Shown here: positions 45,310-56,737 of the stretch, in pieces
Layout of the letters: every line of letters starts with the position of its first letter
Position numbering within the stretch: position 1 is the stretch's first letter
Source: Girardinichthys multiradiatus
Lineage: Eukaryota > Chordata > Actinopteri > Cyprinodontiformes > Goodeidae
Reading direction: 5' to 3'
Assembly (NCBI RefSeq): GCF_021462225.1
Contig: NC_061817.1
Span: forward strand, 10,325,436-10,389,435
Length of the DNA: 64,000 nt
Notes under the pieces: model-generated
Database searches by the model: none
Seen by the model: only the letters and a program-made list of their open reading frames with translations
What the model was told of the DNA's origin: nothing
Made by a program: the position numbers and the translations under genes

Positions 45310-46740
45310 CATTTGTTTATTTATTTATTTTTTCTTCTTTACTCAAATAGATTTGTGGGAAATTATTTGTCAAAGTCTCATTTTTTGCACCCCACAACAC
45401 TTTTGAGAGCCACTGTTCCTTATCATTTAAAGCACCTTTTTCTGTTTGTAATGAAACCCATATGTAGACCTTGTATAGGATAAAATATTTCTTTGTAATA
45501 TTTGAAATGAAAAACTGTGACTGCCTGCGTTAGCTGTGTTGGAAGACAATCCTCTTTCAAGTGTACAAACTGGCCTTGGGAACAGGAAGCATCAGATTGA
45601 AACACTGATGGATTTATGGAGGGAAATAGAAAAAGATAAGAACAGCAAGGGAGTAACTGGAAAGGAAACACCAGATGAGAAATAGAAGAGAGCTTTATTG
45701 AGAAGGACTTTCAGACTGGCCGTTTAAAGGGAAATAGAGCAACAGAGCGAGGTGTGTGTTTGCAGCGACAGGGAGAAGGAAGATGAAGGGTAGAGATATT
45801 GCATTTCACCTTCTACAACTTGGCAAAAGCACAGGCTTTCCTGTCCTTTACCTATACATGCATCCCACCGACACGCTGCAGGTCTGCACACACACACACA
45901 CCGATGGTTGGCTTTGCTCAACCTGTTGCACTTTTTTATGATGGAAACTTGTTTAACCCTGGAGGTAACAGGTGATTCAACTGGAGGAGTACAGCATTTT
46001 TCCGAGGTTTTAATCCCAGTTATGGAAGGATCTGTTGACTCCAAGAATTTATGTTTTTTCCTGTTACCTGCACCATCATCCTTCTTGCAGAACACACAGC
46101 AGCCAGTTTAACTTTAAAAAACAGTTTTTTGCAGTTTTTTCTATACAAATATCCGGGGCACTCGGGAGACGTTTGTTTTGGTCAATCTGTATTGGGGTGT
46201 CCATTATGCCGAGACAATCAAATCTAGAAGAAAAACTTCCTTATACATTTTTCTCCACAGTTTTCTTTAATCTTTAACAGGTGGAGGACAATGCTAAGCA
46301 GCTTTCTATTTTCATTATTAAAATTAGTCATTTATACATAGAAATACAGTTAATTGACTGACTTGTTGAAGAAATAGTAAATGCTGTGGATAAAAGGGGA
46401 TATACGGTGGGACCGTTTAATGACTTTAAAAATGCTTTTGGCACTATAGATTATTCATTGCTGGGTACATAAGAGCTATTGTACAGAACTTAGAGTCAAG
46501 TCAGCTTTCCAAACCTGAGCACCAAAATTGAAAAAAAAACTGTAAAAAGAAGTTAAACAGTGAGACCAGGTAATTCTAAAGAGCGCATTCTTCCAACTAA
46601 ACATTGACTGACTTAGCATTAGCTGTAGGTGGTGAGTGGAGTCAACAGGTGGAGGACTTAACTCACTTAGCATTCTTTTTTTCTGCATGTTGAACAATGT
46701 TTCTCCCTTGTGTTTTCTCTTTTATCTTCTCTTCTGAGAA
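45310..46740. other. caskin1 intron, no gene seen
   Basis: A minus-strand 123-codon ORF (45724-46095) and overlapping plus-strand ORFs lack recognisable motifs. No splice-supported exon. Confidence 0.35.
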
Positions 46741-46747
46741 ATATTAA

Positions 46748-46830
46748 CCACTGCTGAGAAAAAATAACACAAAGGCTTGTCTCACATTTGCCAAAAAGAT
46801 ATCTTGATGATCCCTTAAGCTCAAGTTCAC
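46748..46830 (+). mobile_element. Tc1-like lineage B fragment
   Basis: About 80 bp: accactgctgagaaaaaataa, cttgtctcacatttgccaaa and atatcttgatgatcccttaa match the middle of lineage B transposase (PLLSKKNIKARLNFARKHLDDP in related copies). Confidence 0.6.
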
Positions 46831-46854
46831 TTCGGTTGTGTATTATACATCATA

Positions 46855-47190
46855 GGTCTGTACAGTGGTGCAGTGGTTAGCACTGTCGCCTAGCAGCAAG
46901 AAGGTCTCAGGTTTGAATCTCGGTCTGGGCCTTTTCTGCATGGAGTTTGCATGTTCTCCCCCTGCACACATGGGGTTCTCTTGGGTACTCCAGCTTCCTC
47001 CCAAAATTCAAGAACATTACGTTCAGGTTAGGTGATTTCTCTAAATTGCACTTAGGTATCAGTGTGTTTGTCTCTGTGTTGCCCTGGGATGAACTGGCAA
47101 CCTGTCCAGGGTACCCTGCTTCTCACCCAATGACTGCCAGCCCTCCTTGTGACCCTGCAAGAATAGGTGGGTGTAGACATTCATGGACTG
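46855..47190 (+). mobile_element. SINE (second family) with tRNA-like head
   Basis: Head cagtggtgcagtggttagca with a B-box-like ggtttgaatct; body tttctgcatggagtttgcat, tctctaaattgcacttaggt and ggcaacctgtccagggtacc; degenerate end near 47180. The head places this family among tRNA-derived SINEs. Confidence 0.82.
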
Positions 47191-47204
47191 ATAGATCATA
47201 TGTA

Positions 47205-47520
47205 CAGTTTTGCCCAAAACTATTCATACCCCTGACAGATTTAGGCTCAAAGTAGTTTTTTTTACTATTATCACAATGTTTCTTCTGACTAGAAGTAATA
47301 TTAACGTTTTTGGAGTCCTACCTTGAATCTAATAGAGAATCTGGGCAGGGAGCTAAAGATTAGGGTCATGGCATGGAAGTCTTAAAACCTCAAAGACTTG
47401 GAGCTCATACCAGTGGGAACCTGCAAAAGGCTGGTCTGCAATTATAAGAATGATTTGACTGCTGTAATGCCAAAACAATATGTTGTTTTAATGGAAAAAA
47501 ACAATGGAATTAGAAGAGTA
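47205..47520 (+). mobile_element. Tc1-like lineage F remnant
   Basis: The left end cagttttgcccaaaactatt lies beside the preceding SINE. After an internal deletion (about 47312) come cttgaatctaatagagaatc, gacttggagctcataccagt and ctgctgtaatgccaaaac, the 3' end of a transposase. Not coding. Confidence 0.65.
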
Positions 47521-47524
47521 TAAA

Positions 47525-48300
47525 TAAGTTTCAATGTTAGAATTACAATAAAATGTAAATAAAGATCAATACTCATTTTACATAGTTTTATTATTTGTTG
47601 AGAATTATATGTCTCACTTGAACAAAATATACAAAAGGAAAACAGAACAAGACAGAACAGGCATTGTCTTTCAGTCTGGGGTTTCTTGGATATTGCTGTC
47701 CAGGTTTTGGCGATCAAACATGGTGATGTCAGCCATTCTTGTTTTACATTCGGTTGCTTCCGGTTCACAACAGCAGACGGAGGCAAACACAGATAACGAT
47801 TCTTTTCAGTGCTCATTTGACCGCTTCTTTGATATTTTGTTGTGGAAATCCACAACAATTTCCACCTGACAAACATCTGCAGATTCACTCAATAGGAGCT
47901 GCACTGGTGAAAAGCCAAAATAAACATCTATGATTCCAGTTTTCTACTTCCTGATCCTTACATTCTTATAATAGGATGTTAACTGTTTTGAAAGAGCGCC
48001 TGACAGCCCATCAGTAAATGTGCGTTGCTCAGCAGTTTTCTAAATGTGGCACAACAGATACAGCCTGATTGCAAAACTGAATCCTGCTGGTTAGATAGAG
48101 TTAGTGGCTGACTCTGACTGGGCTTATCTTTCTTACTAATAAATGGCTAAAGAAAAGAAAAGCATGGATTTGATTTAATGGTAAAAATACAGCCTTTTCC
48201 ATTGCAATGTATGCTATGAGGTGATAGTAAAATGATTTAGTTTTTAACAGGTCTTAAAAACTGAGGTACATGCAACATCATGAAGAAATGACACGTTTAA
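47525..48300. other. caskin1 intron, no gene seen
   Basis: ORFs on both strands at 47442-47933 overlap and carry no motif. Confidence 0.35.
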
Positions 48301-48309
48301 CAAAATGGC

Positions 48310-48562
48310 AAAAATACAGAAGTATCAGTGTGGAAAAAAACTTTGTCCAGCCATTCTGTTTCAATAACATATAATTATGAGAGTTATGAAGCAATCAGGT
48401 GCCACCAATCAAAATAGTTGTTTGAGTGAACACCAGAAAGTGGGAACAGCGCTATAAAGGTATGCATTTATTGCAGTTTGCTGGTTCAGAGCTTACAACA
48501 CTCTCTGTTAACTCAATGCCAAGAACGAAAGACATTGGCAATGACCTGAGAAAAGCAATATA
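48310..48562 (+). mobile_element. Tc1-like 5' fragment truncated by a later Tc1 insertion
   Basis: aaatacagaagtatcagtgt at the left, then ggtgccaccaatcaaaatag and gacattggcaatgacctgag, an N-terminal transposase region. It stops where the next Tc1 element begins (TA at 48563-48564). Confidence 0.55.
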
Positions 48563-48564
48563 TA

Positions 48565-49472
48565 CAGGTCCTTCTCAAAATATTAGCATATTGTGATAAA
48601 GTTCATTATTTTCCATAATGTCATGATGAAAATTTAACATTCATATATTTTAGATTCATTGCACACTAACTGAAATATTTCAGGTCTTTTATTGTCTTAA
48701 TACGGATGATTTTGGCATACAGCTCATGAAAACCCAAAATTCCTATCTCACAAAATTAGCATATCATTAAAAGGGTCTCTAAACGAGCTATGAACCTAAT
48801 CATCTGAATCAACGAGTTAACTCTAAACACCTGCAAAAGATTCCTGAGGCCTTTAAAACTCCCAGCCTGGTTCATCACTCAAAACCCCAATCATGGGTAA
48901 GACTGCCGACCTGACTGCTGTCCAGAAGGCCACTATTGACACCCTCAAGCAAGAGGGTAAGACACAGAAAGAAATTTCTGAACGAATAGGCTGTTCCCAG
49001 AGTGCTGTATCAAGGCACCTCAGTGGGAAGTCTGTGGGAAGGAAGAAGTGTGGCAGAAAACGCTGCACAACGAGAATAGGTGACCGGACCCTGAGGAAGA
49101 TTGTGGAGAAGGGCCGATTCCAGACCTTGGGGGACCTGCGGAAGCAGTGGACTGAGTCTGGAGTAGAAACATCCAGAGCCACCGTGCACAGGCGTGTGCA
49201 GGAAATGGGCTACAGGTGCCGCATTCCCCAGGTCAAGCCACTTTTGAACCAGAAACAGCGGCAGAAGCGCCTGACCTGGGCTACAGAGAAGCAGCACTGG
49301 ACTGTTGCTCAGTGGTCCAAAGTACTTTTTTCGGATGAAAGCTAATTCTGCATGTCATTCGGAAATCAAGGTGCCAGAGTCTGGAGGAAGACTGAGGAGA
49401 AGGAAATGCCAAAATGCCAGAAGTCCAGTGTCAAGTACCCACTGTCAGTGATGGTCTGGGGTGCCGTGCCAG
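48565..49472 (+). mobile_element. Tc1-like element lineage E, 3'-truncated
   Basis: Left end caggtccttctcaaaatatt after TA. A long terminal region (48565-48780) includes ttcaggtcttttattgtctt and caaaattagcatatcatta. Then comes the transposase gene. Sequence ends abruptly within the catalytic domain near 49472; the last two thirds of the DDE domain and the right terminal repeat are missing. Confidence 0.85.
48893..49472 (+). pseudogene. Tc1 transposase N-terminal two thirds, stop and truncation
   Basis: MGKTADLTAVQKATIDTLKQ starts the ORF. HTH: EISERIGCSQSAVSRHLSGK; second HTH: TLRKIVEKGRFQTLGDLRKQ and ETSRATVHRRVQEMGY. The first catalytic Asp is in WSKVLFSDES. A TAA follows at 49343-49345. 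Reading continues in frame as FCMSFGNQGARVWRK and SVMVWGAV before the truncation. The first 150 codons are open with no other lesion, so the copy decayed recently or slowly. Confidence 0.88.
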
Positions 49473-49479
49473 TCATCTT

Positions 49480-50313
49480 TGCTTTGGACCATATCACCAT
49501 ATCATAATGGTTCCACAATCCTGTTACCTCTTACAGTTCATGTTGGTTATGTGTTTGTTACTTCCTCCCAAAGTGGAACCAGGTTGTACTATTGCTGAAA
49601 CAACTTCAACTCCCCATTCCCTGTCAGGGCCTTTCAGCTGATTGTGAGCCACAAAGAACGAATGTAGATCACGAAAGGAAAGGATAATCTGAAAGGGGCT
49701 GTAGAAAAGACAATGGCGTTGCTTTCTATCTACACAACCTGAAAATTTGGTTGTGAAGTCTGCATAAAGATGTCTTTTGATGTCTGACTATGGTTGATAG
49801 GTGGGGTTAAAGTTAAATAGGCTAACAAAGATTGACCTTTAGCATCTTTATAGAGCTAAACCTAGACCAAAACTATGGACTGAAAATGTCAAATTTTTAT
49901 CCTTCTTTCCAGGCTTCATAAAGGCAAGACTGACAGAACTTGAGTAGCCATAAAAACAATAATAACGGTAATAAGCAGAATTTTCCTGGTAAAGGTGGTT
50001 CCACAAAGATTTTCACCACTCCTATTACAGTTCGGCTAAACATGAGTTTATTGTGAGCTAAATGTGAGTTTACCATGTTTACCATACTCTAAGAGCTGGT
50101 TGAAGATGTCTCAATACGTACAATTTTAAAACTGACAGAAAACGTGTTTTCTTTTAACTATGTCTCTGTCACTTCTGATGAATGTTTGTTGGAGACACTT
50201 TCATTTCTGTTTGCCAATCTGTCCTCGGGTTATGTGATGCCTTTTTCTCCTTATGCTGCTCGTCACACTTGCCCATCAAGGCTGACATGTCAGTCTCACC
50301 CTCACCCTCAGGC

Positions 50314-50315
<2 letters not shown>
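49480..50315. other. caskin1 intron, no gene seen
   Basis: No exon or repeat recognised up to the CA array. Confidence 0.4.

Positions 50316-50316
<1 letters not shown>

Positions 50317-50376
<60 letters not shown>
50317..50376. repeat. (CA)n microsatellite
   Basis: 60 bp of perfect CA, 263 bp upstream of the ANK-1 exon. Confidence 0.97.
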
Positions 50377-50379
<3 letters not shown>

Positions 50380-50638
50380 CTGGATCCTCTGCAGAACAGA
50401 ACATGGTTCCCCTTTTGGTAATCTCTCCATCCATTTCCATCTCTCCACTCTCTGCCCCATTAACAACTCTGCAGTAAAGACATGTTTGATCCCTAATCCC
50501 CTGCTATTAAATCCATTTGTCATGCTATCTTTGTCACTATCTCTGACCCATGATTGTATGTTTATGGGTATGTATAAACGTGTGTGTTTTAGCTTAACAT
50601 TTGTCTGATCCTAAAGCTTCATGATGTGTGTGCCACAG

Positions 50639-50736
50639 GTTCTCTCCCCTGCATCATGCAGCTCTTAATGGGAATCTGGAGCTGGTCTCTCTGCTGTTGG
50701 AGTCGCAAGCCGCTGTCGACATCAGAGACCAGAAAG
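50639..50736 (+). CDS. caskin1: caskin1 exon: ANK repeat 1
   Basis: The exon is 98 bp with acceptor gccacag and donor gtattg, the weakest donor of the set. Its first G completes the Gly codon from the previous exon. The translation starts [20 protein letters not shown] and ends AAVDIRDQK, followed by G of the next Gly codon. The xTPLHxAAxxGxxxxVxxLL pattern is a canonical ankyrin repeat. The exon sits between an 8.5-kb intron full of Tc1 and SINE remnants and an 868-bp intron carrying another Tc1 remnant. Confidence 0.92.
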
Positions 50737-50899
50737 GTATTGAGGAAACAAGCACTAAAGCATAGACACAATCTCACAATAAAAATGTATCATTTAGTTT
50801 GGCTACATTTATTCAGTAGTAAAATATACTATGTTAAGATTTATTTAACACTTTAACCTATCTAACCATCCCTCCTTTCACAATCTCTCCTGATCAGTC

Positions 50900-51465
50900 A
50901 TGAGTCCTTTGTAATGCCCTCTCCTGTTCAGCTCACCCCAAATGTTTTCTGTTGGATTTAGCTCTGGGGACTGTGATGTCATGAAAGAAGGTTTATTTTT
51001 GTGTCCAGTGAACCATTTCTGTGTATGTTCTGGATCATTATTGCTGAAAGACTCAATGACGATTTTTCAGTTTTCCAGTAGAGTCCAGCAGGGTTTTATT
51101 TAAAATATCCTGATATTGCACTCTAATATAGTGCCCTTTGAAGACAGATAGGCCCACAGCATCACAGATCCTCCACTGTACTTAACACTAGGCATGAGGT
51201 GCATTTTCACATTTTCATCCTTTGTTTCACACCAAACCCTCGTCGGGCGTTAGCAGTGGAAAAGCTAAATTTTCGCTTCATGTGACCAAAATGCCAGCTT
51301 CCAGTTAGAGTACATATGTTTCTGTTTATGATGGTGGGACAGAAATGACTTTTTCTGACATTTCTCCCAAAGACTAGGTTGCATGTAGATGGTATAAAAC
51401 AGTTATGGGGAGTCGGTGACCCTAGGATGTCACTCTTTGTTATAGTACCCCAACAGTAGTCTTAA
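50900..51465 (-). mobile_element. Tc1-like lineage F copy, inverted, decayed
   Basis: Plus-strand words: cagctcaccccaaatgtttt, tctggatcattattgctgaa, gcccacagcatcacagatcc, cactgtacttaacactaggc and caaaatgccagcttccagtt. This is a reversed Tc1 catalytic region filling most of the 868-bp intron between the ANK-1 and ANK-2 exons. Confidence 0.7.
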
Positions 51466-51604
51466 GAGATTCTTTACCTTCCTTCTCATCCTGCTTATAA
51501 AATATCTATTTATTTTAAGGCTTTTTACACCAATGAACGTGGCTGCCACTGTACAGCGCTCATCCGACATGACTTAGCTTGCATTTGGCCTTTTTTTGAT
51601 ACAG

Positions 51605-51750
51605 GAATGCGGCCGCTGCACTATGCCGCCTGGCTGGGGAAAGCTGAGCCCATGAAGATGCTGCTGAAGTCAGGTTCATCTGTCAACGGCCAATCAGACG
51701 AGGGCCAGATACCTCTGCACCTGTCAGCACAACACGGCCACTATGAGGTG
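51605..51750 (+). CDS. caskin1: caskin1 exon: ANK repeat 2 and first part of repeat 3
   Basis: The exon is 146 bp, with acceptor gatacag and donor gtgagt. GA completes Gly, then 48 codons begin [20 protein letters not shown] and continue through [12 protein letters not shown] to [14 protein letters not shown], ending in phase 0. This covers ankyrin repeat 2 and the first helix of repeat 3. The internal ATG at the exon start is only the Met of the [10 protein letters not shown] motif and is not a translation start. The reading frame continues about 90 bp into the intron before a stop, which is chance. Confidence 0.93.
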
Positions 51751-52678
51751 GTGAGTAACACCGGTGACGACCCTCGGTGCCAACTAGTTGATGAAAACTG
51801 TCAGGACTCACAAAACAAAAATCTGTTTTGTCACTGCTAATCCGTCTTATTCAAGCTAAGCTGGAAACCTAGCTGAACAACTAACACACCTCTAATAAAA
51901 TACAAACTCTTGATTGGTTGCTGTTTACACCTTTTACGCTTCCTTAGAGTTTAATTTCAAAATAGTTTACTGACATTAGCTAGCTTACTCAGTCCAACAC
52001 AGCCAACATAAAGGGTAGCTTTGAGTCTTCTTTACCCAGTAAAACATATTTGTCGCCTGCTCAAATTAGCAACAAATTAGCCATACGGCACTTCTAAACA
52101 TTAAGAAAGGAGGACTTTTGACAGTGCTCCTGGCCACCTACCACATAAGCTAGTCCAGCTAAAACTGACCCTAGTCTTTTTGGGTATACTTCAACCAGCT
52201 TTACTTATCTAGAAAGTCATATTTCTGTCCATTATTTTGAAGAAATTAACTCAATCTCAGTCAGATTCCAAGGAGTGCATATGTGAACTGACAGAGCCAT
52301 GAATATGCTTCTTAACCATTCCATTGTAGCTCTGCCTGTATGTTGAGGGTTGTTTAATTAGATTAAATTACACATGTATGGACTCTTTACTATTTGGATA
52401 ACTTTAATAGCACATTTCCTCTGGTTTTTATTTAGGTGGATCAGAGTGGTGGTCTTCCATAAATCCTAATAAAATACATTAATGTGTGTTGTTGTGAAAT
52501 GACATCACGGGAAAAGGTTGTTAATAAAGACACTAACAGAAAGCAAATTGTTTAACAGAAAACTTTACATAGATGCTCAAAATGTTCCTGTTTGGGAGAA
52601 ATATCTGCGTCAATATGCATCTTCCATGATTCTTTTTCTGACACATTTTTCTATTTTGTTTGTGCTTCTTGACTCCAG
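51751..52678. other. caskin1 intron, no repeats recognised
   Basis: 928-bp intron; AT-rich, with a pyrimidine stretch before the acceptor. No other feature. Confidence 0.6.
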
Positions 52679-52774
52679 TCTGAAATGTTGCTGCAGCACC
52701 AGTCCAACCCATGCATCGTGGATAATGCAGGAAAAACACCCCTGGATCTGGCCTGTGAATTCGGCAGAGTCGGG
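52679..52774 (+). CDS. caskin1: caskin1 exon: end of ANK repeat 3, start of repeat 4
   Basis: The exon is 96 bp (32 codons), phase 0 at both ends, with acceptor gactccag and donor gtaagg. It encodes [19 protein letters not shown] followed by [25 protein letters not shown] and [11 protein letters not shown] are close to invariant in Caskins as I recall them. Together with the next exon it forms the longer fourth ankyrin repeat. The downstream intron is only 117 bp, much shorter than the other introns in this window. Confidence 0.93.
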
Positions 52775-52891
52775 GTAAGGACCTGTGTTTAAATCTGTTG
52801 TTAGAAAATACCTAGACATAAAACTAGCTAATACATAGGGACAATGAGTTGTTTGCTAATTGATGATCTCCTTGCATATGTGTGTGTGCAG

Positions 52892-53022
52892 GTGGTCCAG
52901 TTGTTGCTTTCTAGTAATATGTGCGCAGCTTTGTTGGAACCTAAAAAAGGAGACACTGCAGACCCCAATGGGACGTCTCCGCTCCATCTGGCTGCCAAAA
53001 ATGGACATATAGACATCATCAG
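52892..53022 (+). CDS. caskin1: caskin1 exon: rest of ANK repeat 4 and first part of repeat 5
   Basis: The exon is 131 bp, with acceptor gtgtgcag and donor gtatgc. It encodes [20 protein letters not shown], then [20 protein letters not shown] and DII, ending in AG of a split Arg codon. The loop [14 protein letters not shown] is the expanded segment between repeats 4 and 5 seen in Caskin-1 (LLEPRPGDATDPNG in mammals, from memory). It is the main reason for choosing Caskin-1 over Caskin-2. Confidence 0.93.
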
Positions 53023-53034
53023 GTATGCATTCAT

Positions 53035-53640
53035 CTTTTCAGGATTCCTACACAGTCAGGAAAAGTATGGAATATTATTGAAGTATTTCCCAGGTCTGGA
53101 TAAGTATGGATTGTCATAGTTTCCTTATTTCCTTTCCTGTGTCTTTTTTTACTTGTCCTTCCTTCCTCTTTCACCTTTCCTTTCCTACTTTATTTTCCTT
53201 CCTTCCTTCCTCCCTTCCTTCCTAGTCCTCTTAATTATTTTCTTCTGTGCTTTATTGTGTCCCTTTTTGTTTTCTTCCACTCTTCCTTGGTGTCCTTTCT
53301 AATGCCCTTCTTCCTCTTGCTTTTTTGGGTCTTTTCTTAATTCCTTCCCTCTTTCCTTCCTCATGTCTTCTCAACCTTCTTTCTCTGTGTCCTCCTTTCT
53401 TTGTGTCCTTCCTGAGATCCTTCTGTCTTTTATCTCCTTGTTACCTTGTGTCCTTCCTAGAATCTTTTCTTCTTTCTTTTTGTCCTTTGTTTGCTCCATC
53501 CTTCCCTGTGTCCTCCTTACTTTCTGTGCTTTCATCCTTGGGGCCATTCTTACTTTCTTGTGTCTTTAATTTCTTTCTTCCCCTGTGCCCTTCTGTCCTT
53601 CTTTCCTTCTGTCCTTTCTTTTCATCAGTCAGTATCACGT
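53035..53640 (+). repeat. dispersed repeat with polypyrimidine tail, copy 2
   Basis: The head cacagtcaggaaaagtatgg and ccaggtctggataagtatgg match 13225-13300. It is followed by about 500 bp of C/T-rich sequence (53125-53630) with ccttccttcc, cctcctttct and similar units; purines are rare. It begins 13 bp after the donor of the ANK-4/5 exon. Confidence 0.75.
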
Positions 53641-53644
53641 TTAT

Positions 53645-54250
53645 GCCGGTTCCATATATAAAGCCTGCCTAGTGTAGAAATGCCTGCTGTAAATTCTTGC
53701 AGAATGTTTGTTTTTATGTTTTAAAATGGCCGAAATGAACTCAGAAGTAAAATCTGAACGTGGAGAAGTCTGGAATGTTGAGATGAAAAATGTGCAGAGG
53801 GCCAGTCTTTTCATCTCTCTCCAACACTTCTTCAGATACATTGGCTGAAAACACTCCAACACATGGTTGTCTTTGCAGATCCACACTGTGATCCATCTTG
53901 TCTTAAATTTATTCTAAGATAATATCATAATGGTCTAAACTATCTTTTGTTTATGCTTTTGCAAAATTCAATCATTTCAAGAGTTCAACACAAAACGTCA
54001 GGTTGAAAAATCCCAGCAGAATATCTGCAGCTGCAGACCAACCCTAACCCTCACAAACTCCTGTTGTTCTCAGCTACAGTGAATGATGACAGAATATGGG
54101 AGCAAAAACTGAGATGTAGAAAAATACAAAGGGAGATAGAAAGAAGAAGTCATAGCTGACAGAGCAGAACGTGGCTCTCCAGAGGTGACATTGATAAATG
54201 ATGCTCAGTAGCTGTGGCTGACAACCTGTGGAACAGACACGCTTACTAAA
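53645..54250. other. caskin1 intron, no gene seen
   Basis: Nothing recognised. Confidence 0.4.
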
Positions 54251-54255
54251 TGAAA

Positions 54256-54607
54256 CAGTCAGTCAGTCATTTTCTACGGCTTATTCCATAGTGGGTCATG
54301 GGGAAGCTGGTGCCTATCTCCAGCAGTATATGGGCGAGAGGTGGGGTACACCCTGGACAGGTTGCCAGTCCATTGCAGGGAAACACACAAACACTCATTC
54401 ACACACCTAAGGCAATTTAGAGTTACCAATTAACCTAACAGGCATGTCTTTGGACTGTGGGAGGAAGCCGGAGTACCCGGTGAGAACCCACGCATGCACG
54501 GGGAGAACATGCAAACTCCATGCAGAAAGACCCCTGGCCGGGAATCGAACCCCAGACCTTCTTACTGCAAGACAACAGTGCTACCAACTGCGCCACCGTG
54601 CAGCCCC
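54256..54607 (-). mobile_element. SINE (second family), full length, inverted
   Basis: 352 bp. On the minus strand it starts ggggctgcacggtggcgcag with A-box tggcgcagttgg and a perfect B-box ggttcgattcc. The body runs through ctgcatggagtttgcatgtt to aagccgtagaaaatgactga, with a tail of CTGA units. Imperfect flanks ctaaatgaaa and ctaaacaaaa may be the target duplication. The intact B-box makes it the best-preserved copy of the family here. Confidence 0.88.
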
Positions 54608-55038
54608 CCTAAACAAAATAATTTAATGTCTGTTTATTCTTCAACTGTTTTCATTTTTTTGGATTGACTTTTTTTCCACCTTGCTATTTTATTATCTTAA
54701 CTTATTGAATATTGTCATCGAATGAATTTTGTACAAACTGAAGTAGGCCCTAAGAATCTTCTGCATCGCAAAACAGGCTTAAACTGTGTGTTTTATTGGT
54801 ACATTTAGTGATAAACCAACACAAAGTAGTGCATAATTGTGAGGAAACAAGGGAATCTTGCATGGTTTCAAAAAGGTTTTTATTAAAAAGTCTCAAAAGT
54901 GTAGTGTGCATTTAGACTCAGCCTCTGTAGATATCCCTAAATAATATCCAACCAGTCACCCAAATTAGTAAACAGAATTCATCTAGACTTCCAGGCCTAG
55001 GCAAATAGATCATTAATCAGAAAAGTAACAAAGAGCCT

Positions 55039-56737
55039 GGGGTTGTCACAATACTAAAATATCAAACTCGATACAGATACTAAGAAAACCCGATAGCTTT
55101 TGCAATACTCTAGTTAAGAGAAAAAAAATATATTAATTACAATATGACTGTATTTTAACATCTTTAATTAGGGCAAAACTAATTAACATGGGACAGTTCA
55201 CCCTCATTTAGAAACATATCTAATTTAAAAGTGTCACTTTCCTGTTGATAACAGTATGGTAGTGTGTGCCTGGGGTTCAGTTGTGCAATTTGTTTTTTAT
55301 TATAATTGCCTATCTTCAGTGTGCCGCTGTGTGCTTCTATTTGTCTGTCAATTTGCTGTTGATACAGATTTTACTACTGAGGGACAAATAAGGATTATTT
55401 TATATTAAAATAAATTGCGTTTCCAAAACATGGCTCTGGTGCAGAAAACACCTTTATAATGTAAACACTGTTCAACTACAGCAGCAGGACAGGTGGCTGC
55501 AAGTTTCTTTCTTTTTCTGCTGTAATTGTCAGCTTCAGTCTGGCTCCAATATAACCTGTGTTATTATTAGCCACATTAGCTCCCCATGCCTTTACAACTA
55601 AAGGAGGAGTAATAGAGGGAGTGCGTTGGTTTGTTTCCGTGCTTCACTGTGTAGTAGCCAACTGAACTATCAGCTGATAACTTCTGTTTTACGTTAATAC
55701 TGCAGTAGAACAGAGCGTTGCATTATCTGTACATAGCGTGGCATTGCTTGGAGCTGCACACCTGGGAAACACATCTCGATGGTAGAGCTTAGACCAACAG
55801 AACACTGTCACTGGGCTGTCCATGTCTGTTTAGCTAATATCTAAACAGATAGCATTAGCTTATGTTGTTTGGGAAGTTTCCTACTTCACTGCTGCAGACC
55901 ATGACATCTTTGACTTGCTCTCAAACATCAGTGTCGTATTGTTAGCGCAGCTAGCATGTGGTGTCCTTCAGCATTTCATTTTTTCCTGTCAATGTTTTTT
56001 GTTTTTTTTCTGGCTGTACTTGCCATGTTAGAGTTTAAAACTTTAAGCAGCAGTTCATTTGTTTGATCAGCAGCTGCGGGGAGGGTCTGAGTTTCTCTGA
56101 TATTGCAGCGCTGCTGCTCGAAGAAGTGATACAGTGGGTCATTTTGTATCAGTTTTGACCCAAATGAGTATGTTTGAAAAATTCATATTTATTTCAATTA
56201 AATTCAATGGAGTATTATTTATATAGCGCCAATTCACAACACATGTCGTCTCAAGGCACTTCACAAAGAGTTTGGAATGGTGCGGGGTTGTTGGGGAGGT
56301 TTGAATAAACTACCGAGTCTTAGAGTTTGGCCATTTTAGAATGGGCTATGTGTAGGGCTGCTAAGTAAAATAATAAACTGATCCATCTAGAGCCCACTGG
56401 TGGCCATTGTTATACTAAAAACCACAAGGATTGGGGATACCTCTCTCTGTCAGACTGATTATAATCATTGGAAAAGAGAAGGGGTCATACAGGTAGCAGA
56501 AATGGAGGGTTTGTTTGCACCTCAACCATAACTGAGCCGGTTTAGGCTAAACCTGACTCCCCCTTACTCCAACCAACCAAGAGGGAGGAAGGCATAGGTA
56601 AAAATAATTGGCGAGTGTTGTTTCCTGTTGCATTGTATGAAATGTGGGTAACTTTAATTGACTTTAAAAAGTCAATTAAATCAAATCATACAGATTTAGT
56701 ATCTATTATTTCAAATTACTGATTTTTTGACAACCCC
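55039..56737. mobile_element. DNA element with GGGGTTGTCA ends inside the Tc1 copy
   Basis: 1.7 kb. Left terminus ggggttgtcacaatac; right terminus reads ggggttgtcaaa in reverse complement. No transposase ORF. Left interior has actcgatacagatactaaga. It holds another repeat at 56190-56610. The superfamily is undetermined; an 8-bp duplication expected for hAT is not clean. Confidence 0.6.
56190..56610 (+). repeat. dispersed fish repeat ('tatatagcgccaattcac' type)
   Basis: Contains atttatatagcgccaattca, gtcgtctcaaggcacttcac and gagcccactggtggccattg. I recall this as a frequent interspersed repeat of cyprinodontiform and related fishes. A degraded copy of its first part may lie at 37390-37450. 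Confidence 0.6.

Noticed and set aside
45724..46095. 123-codon minus-strand ORF considered as a nested gene in the caskin1 intron
   Set aside because: Low-complexity composition, no domain, no splice or promoter context, and equally long overlapping ORFs on the other strand.
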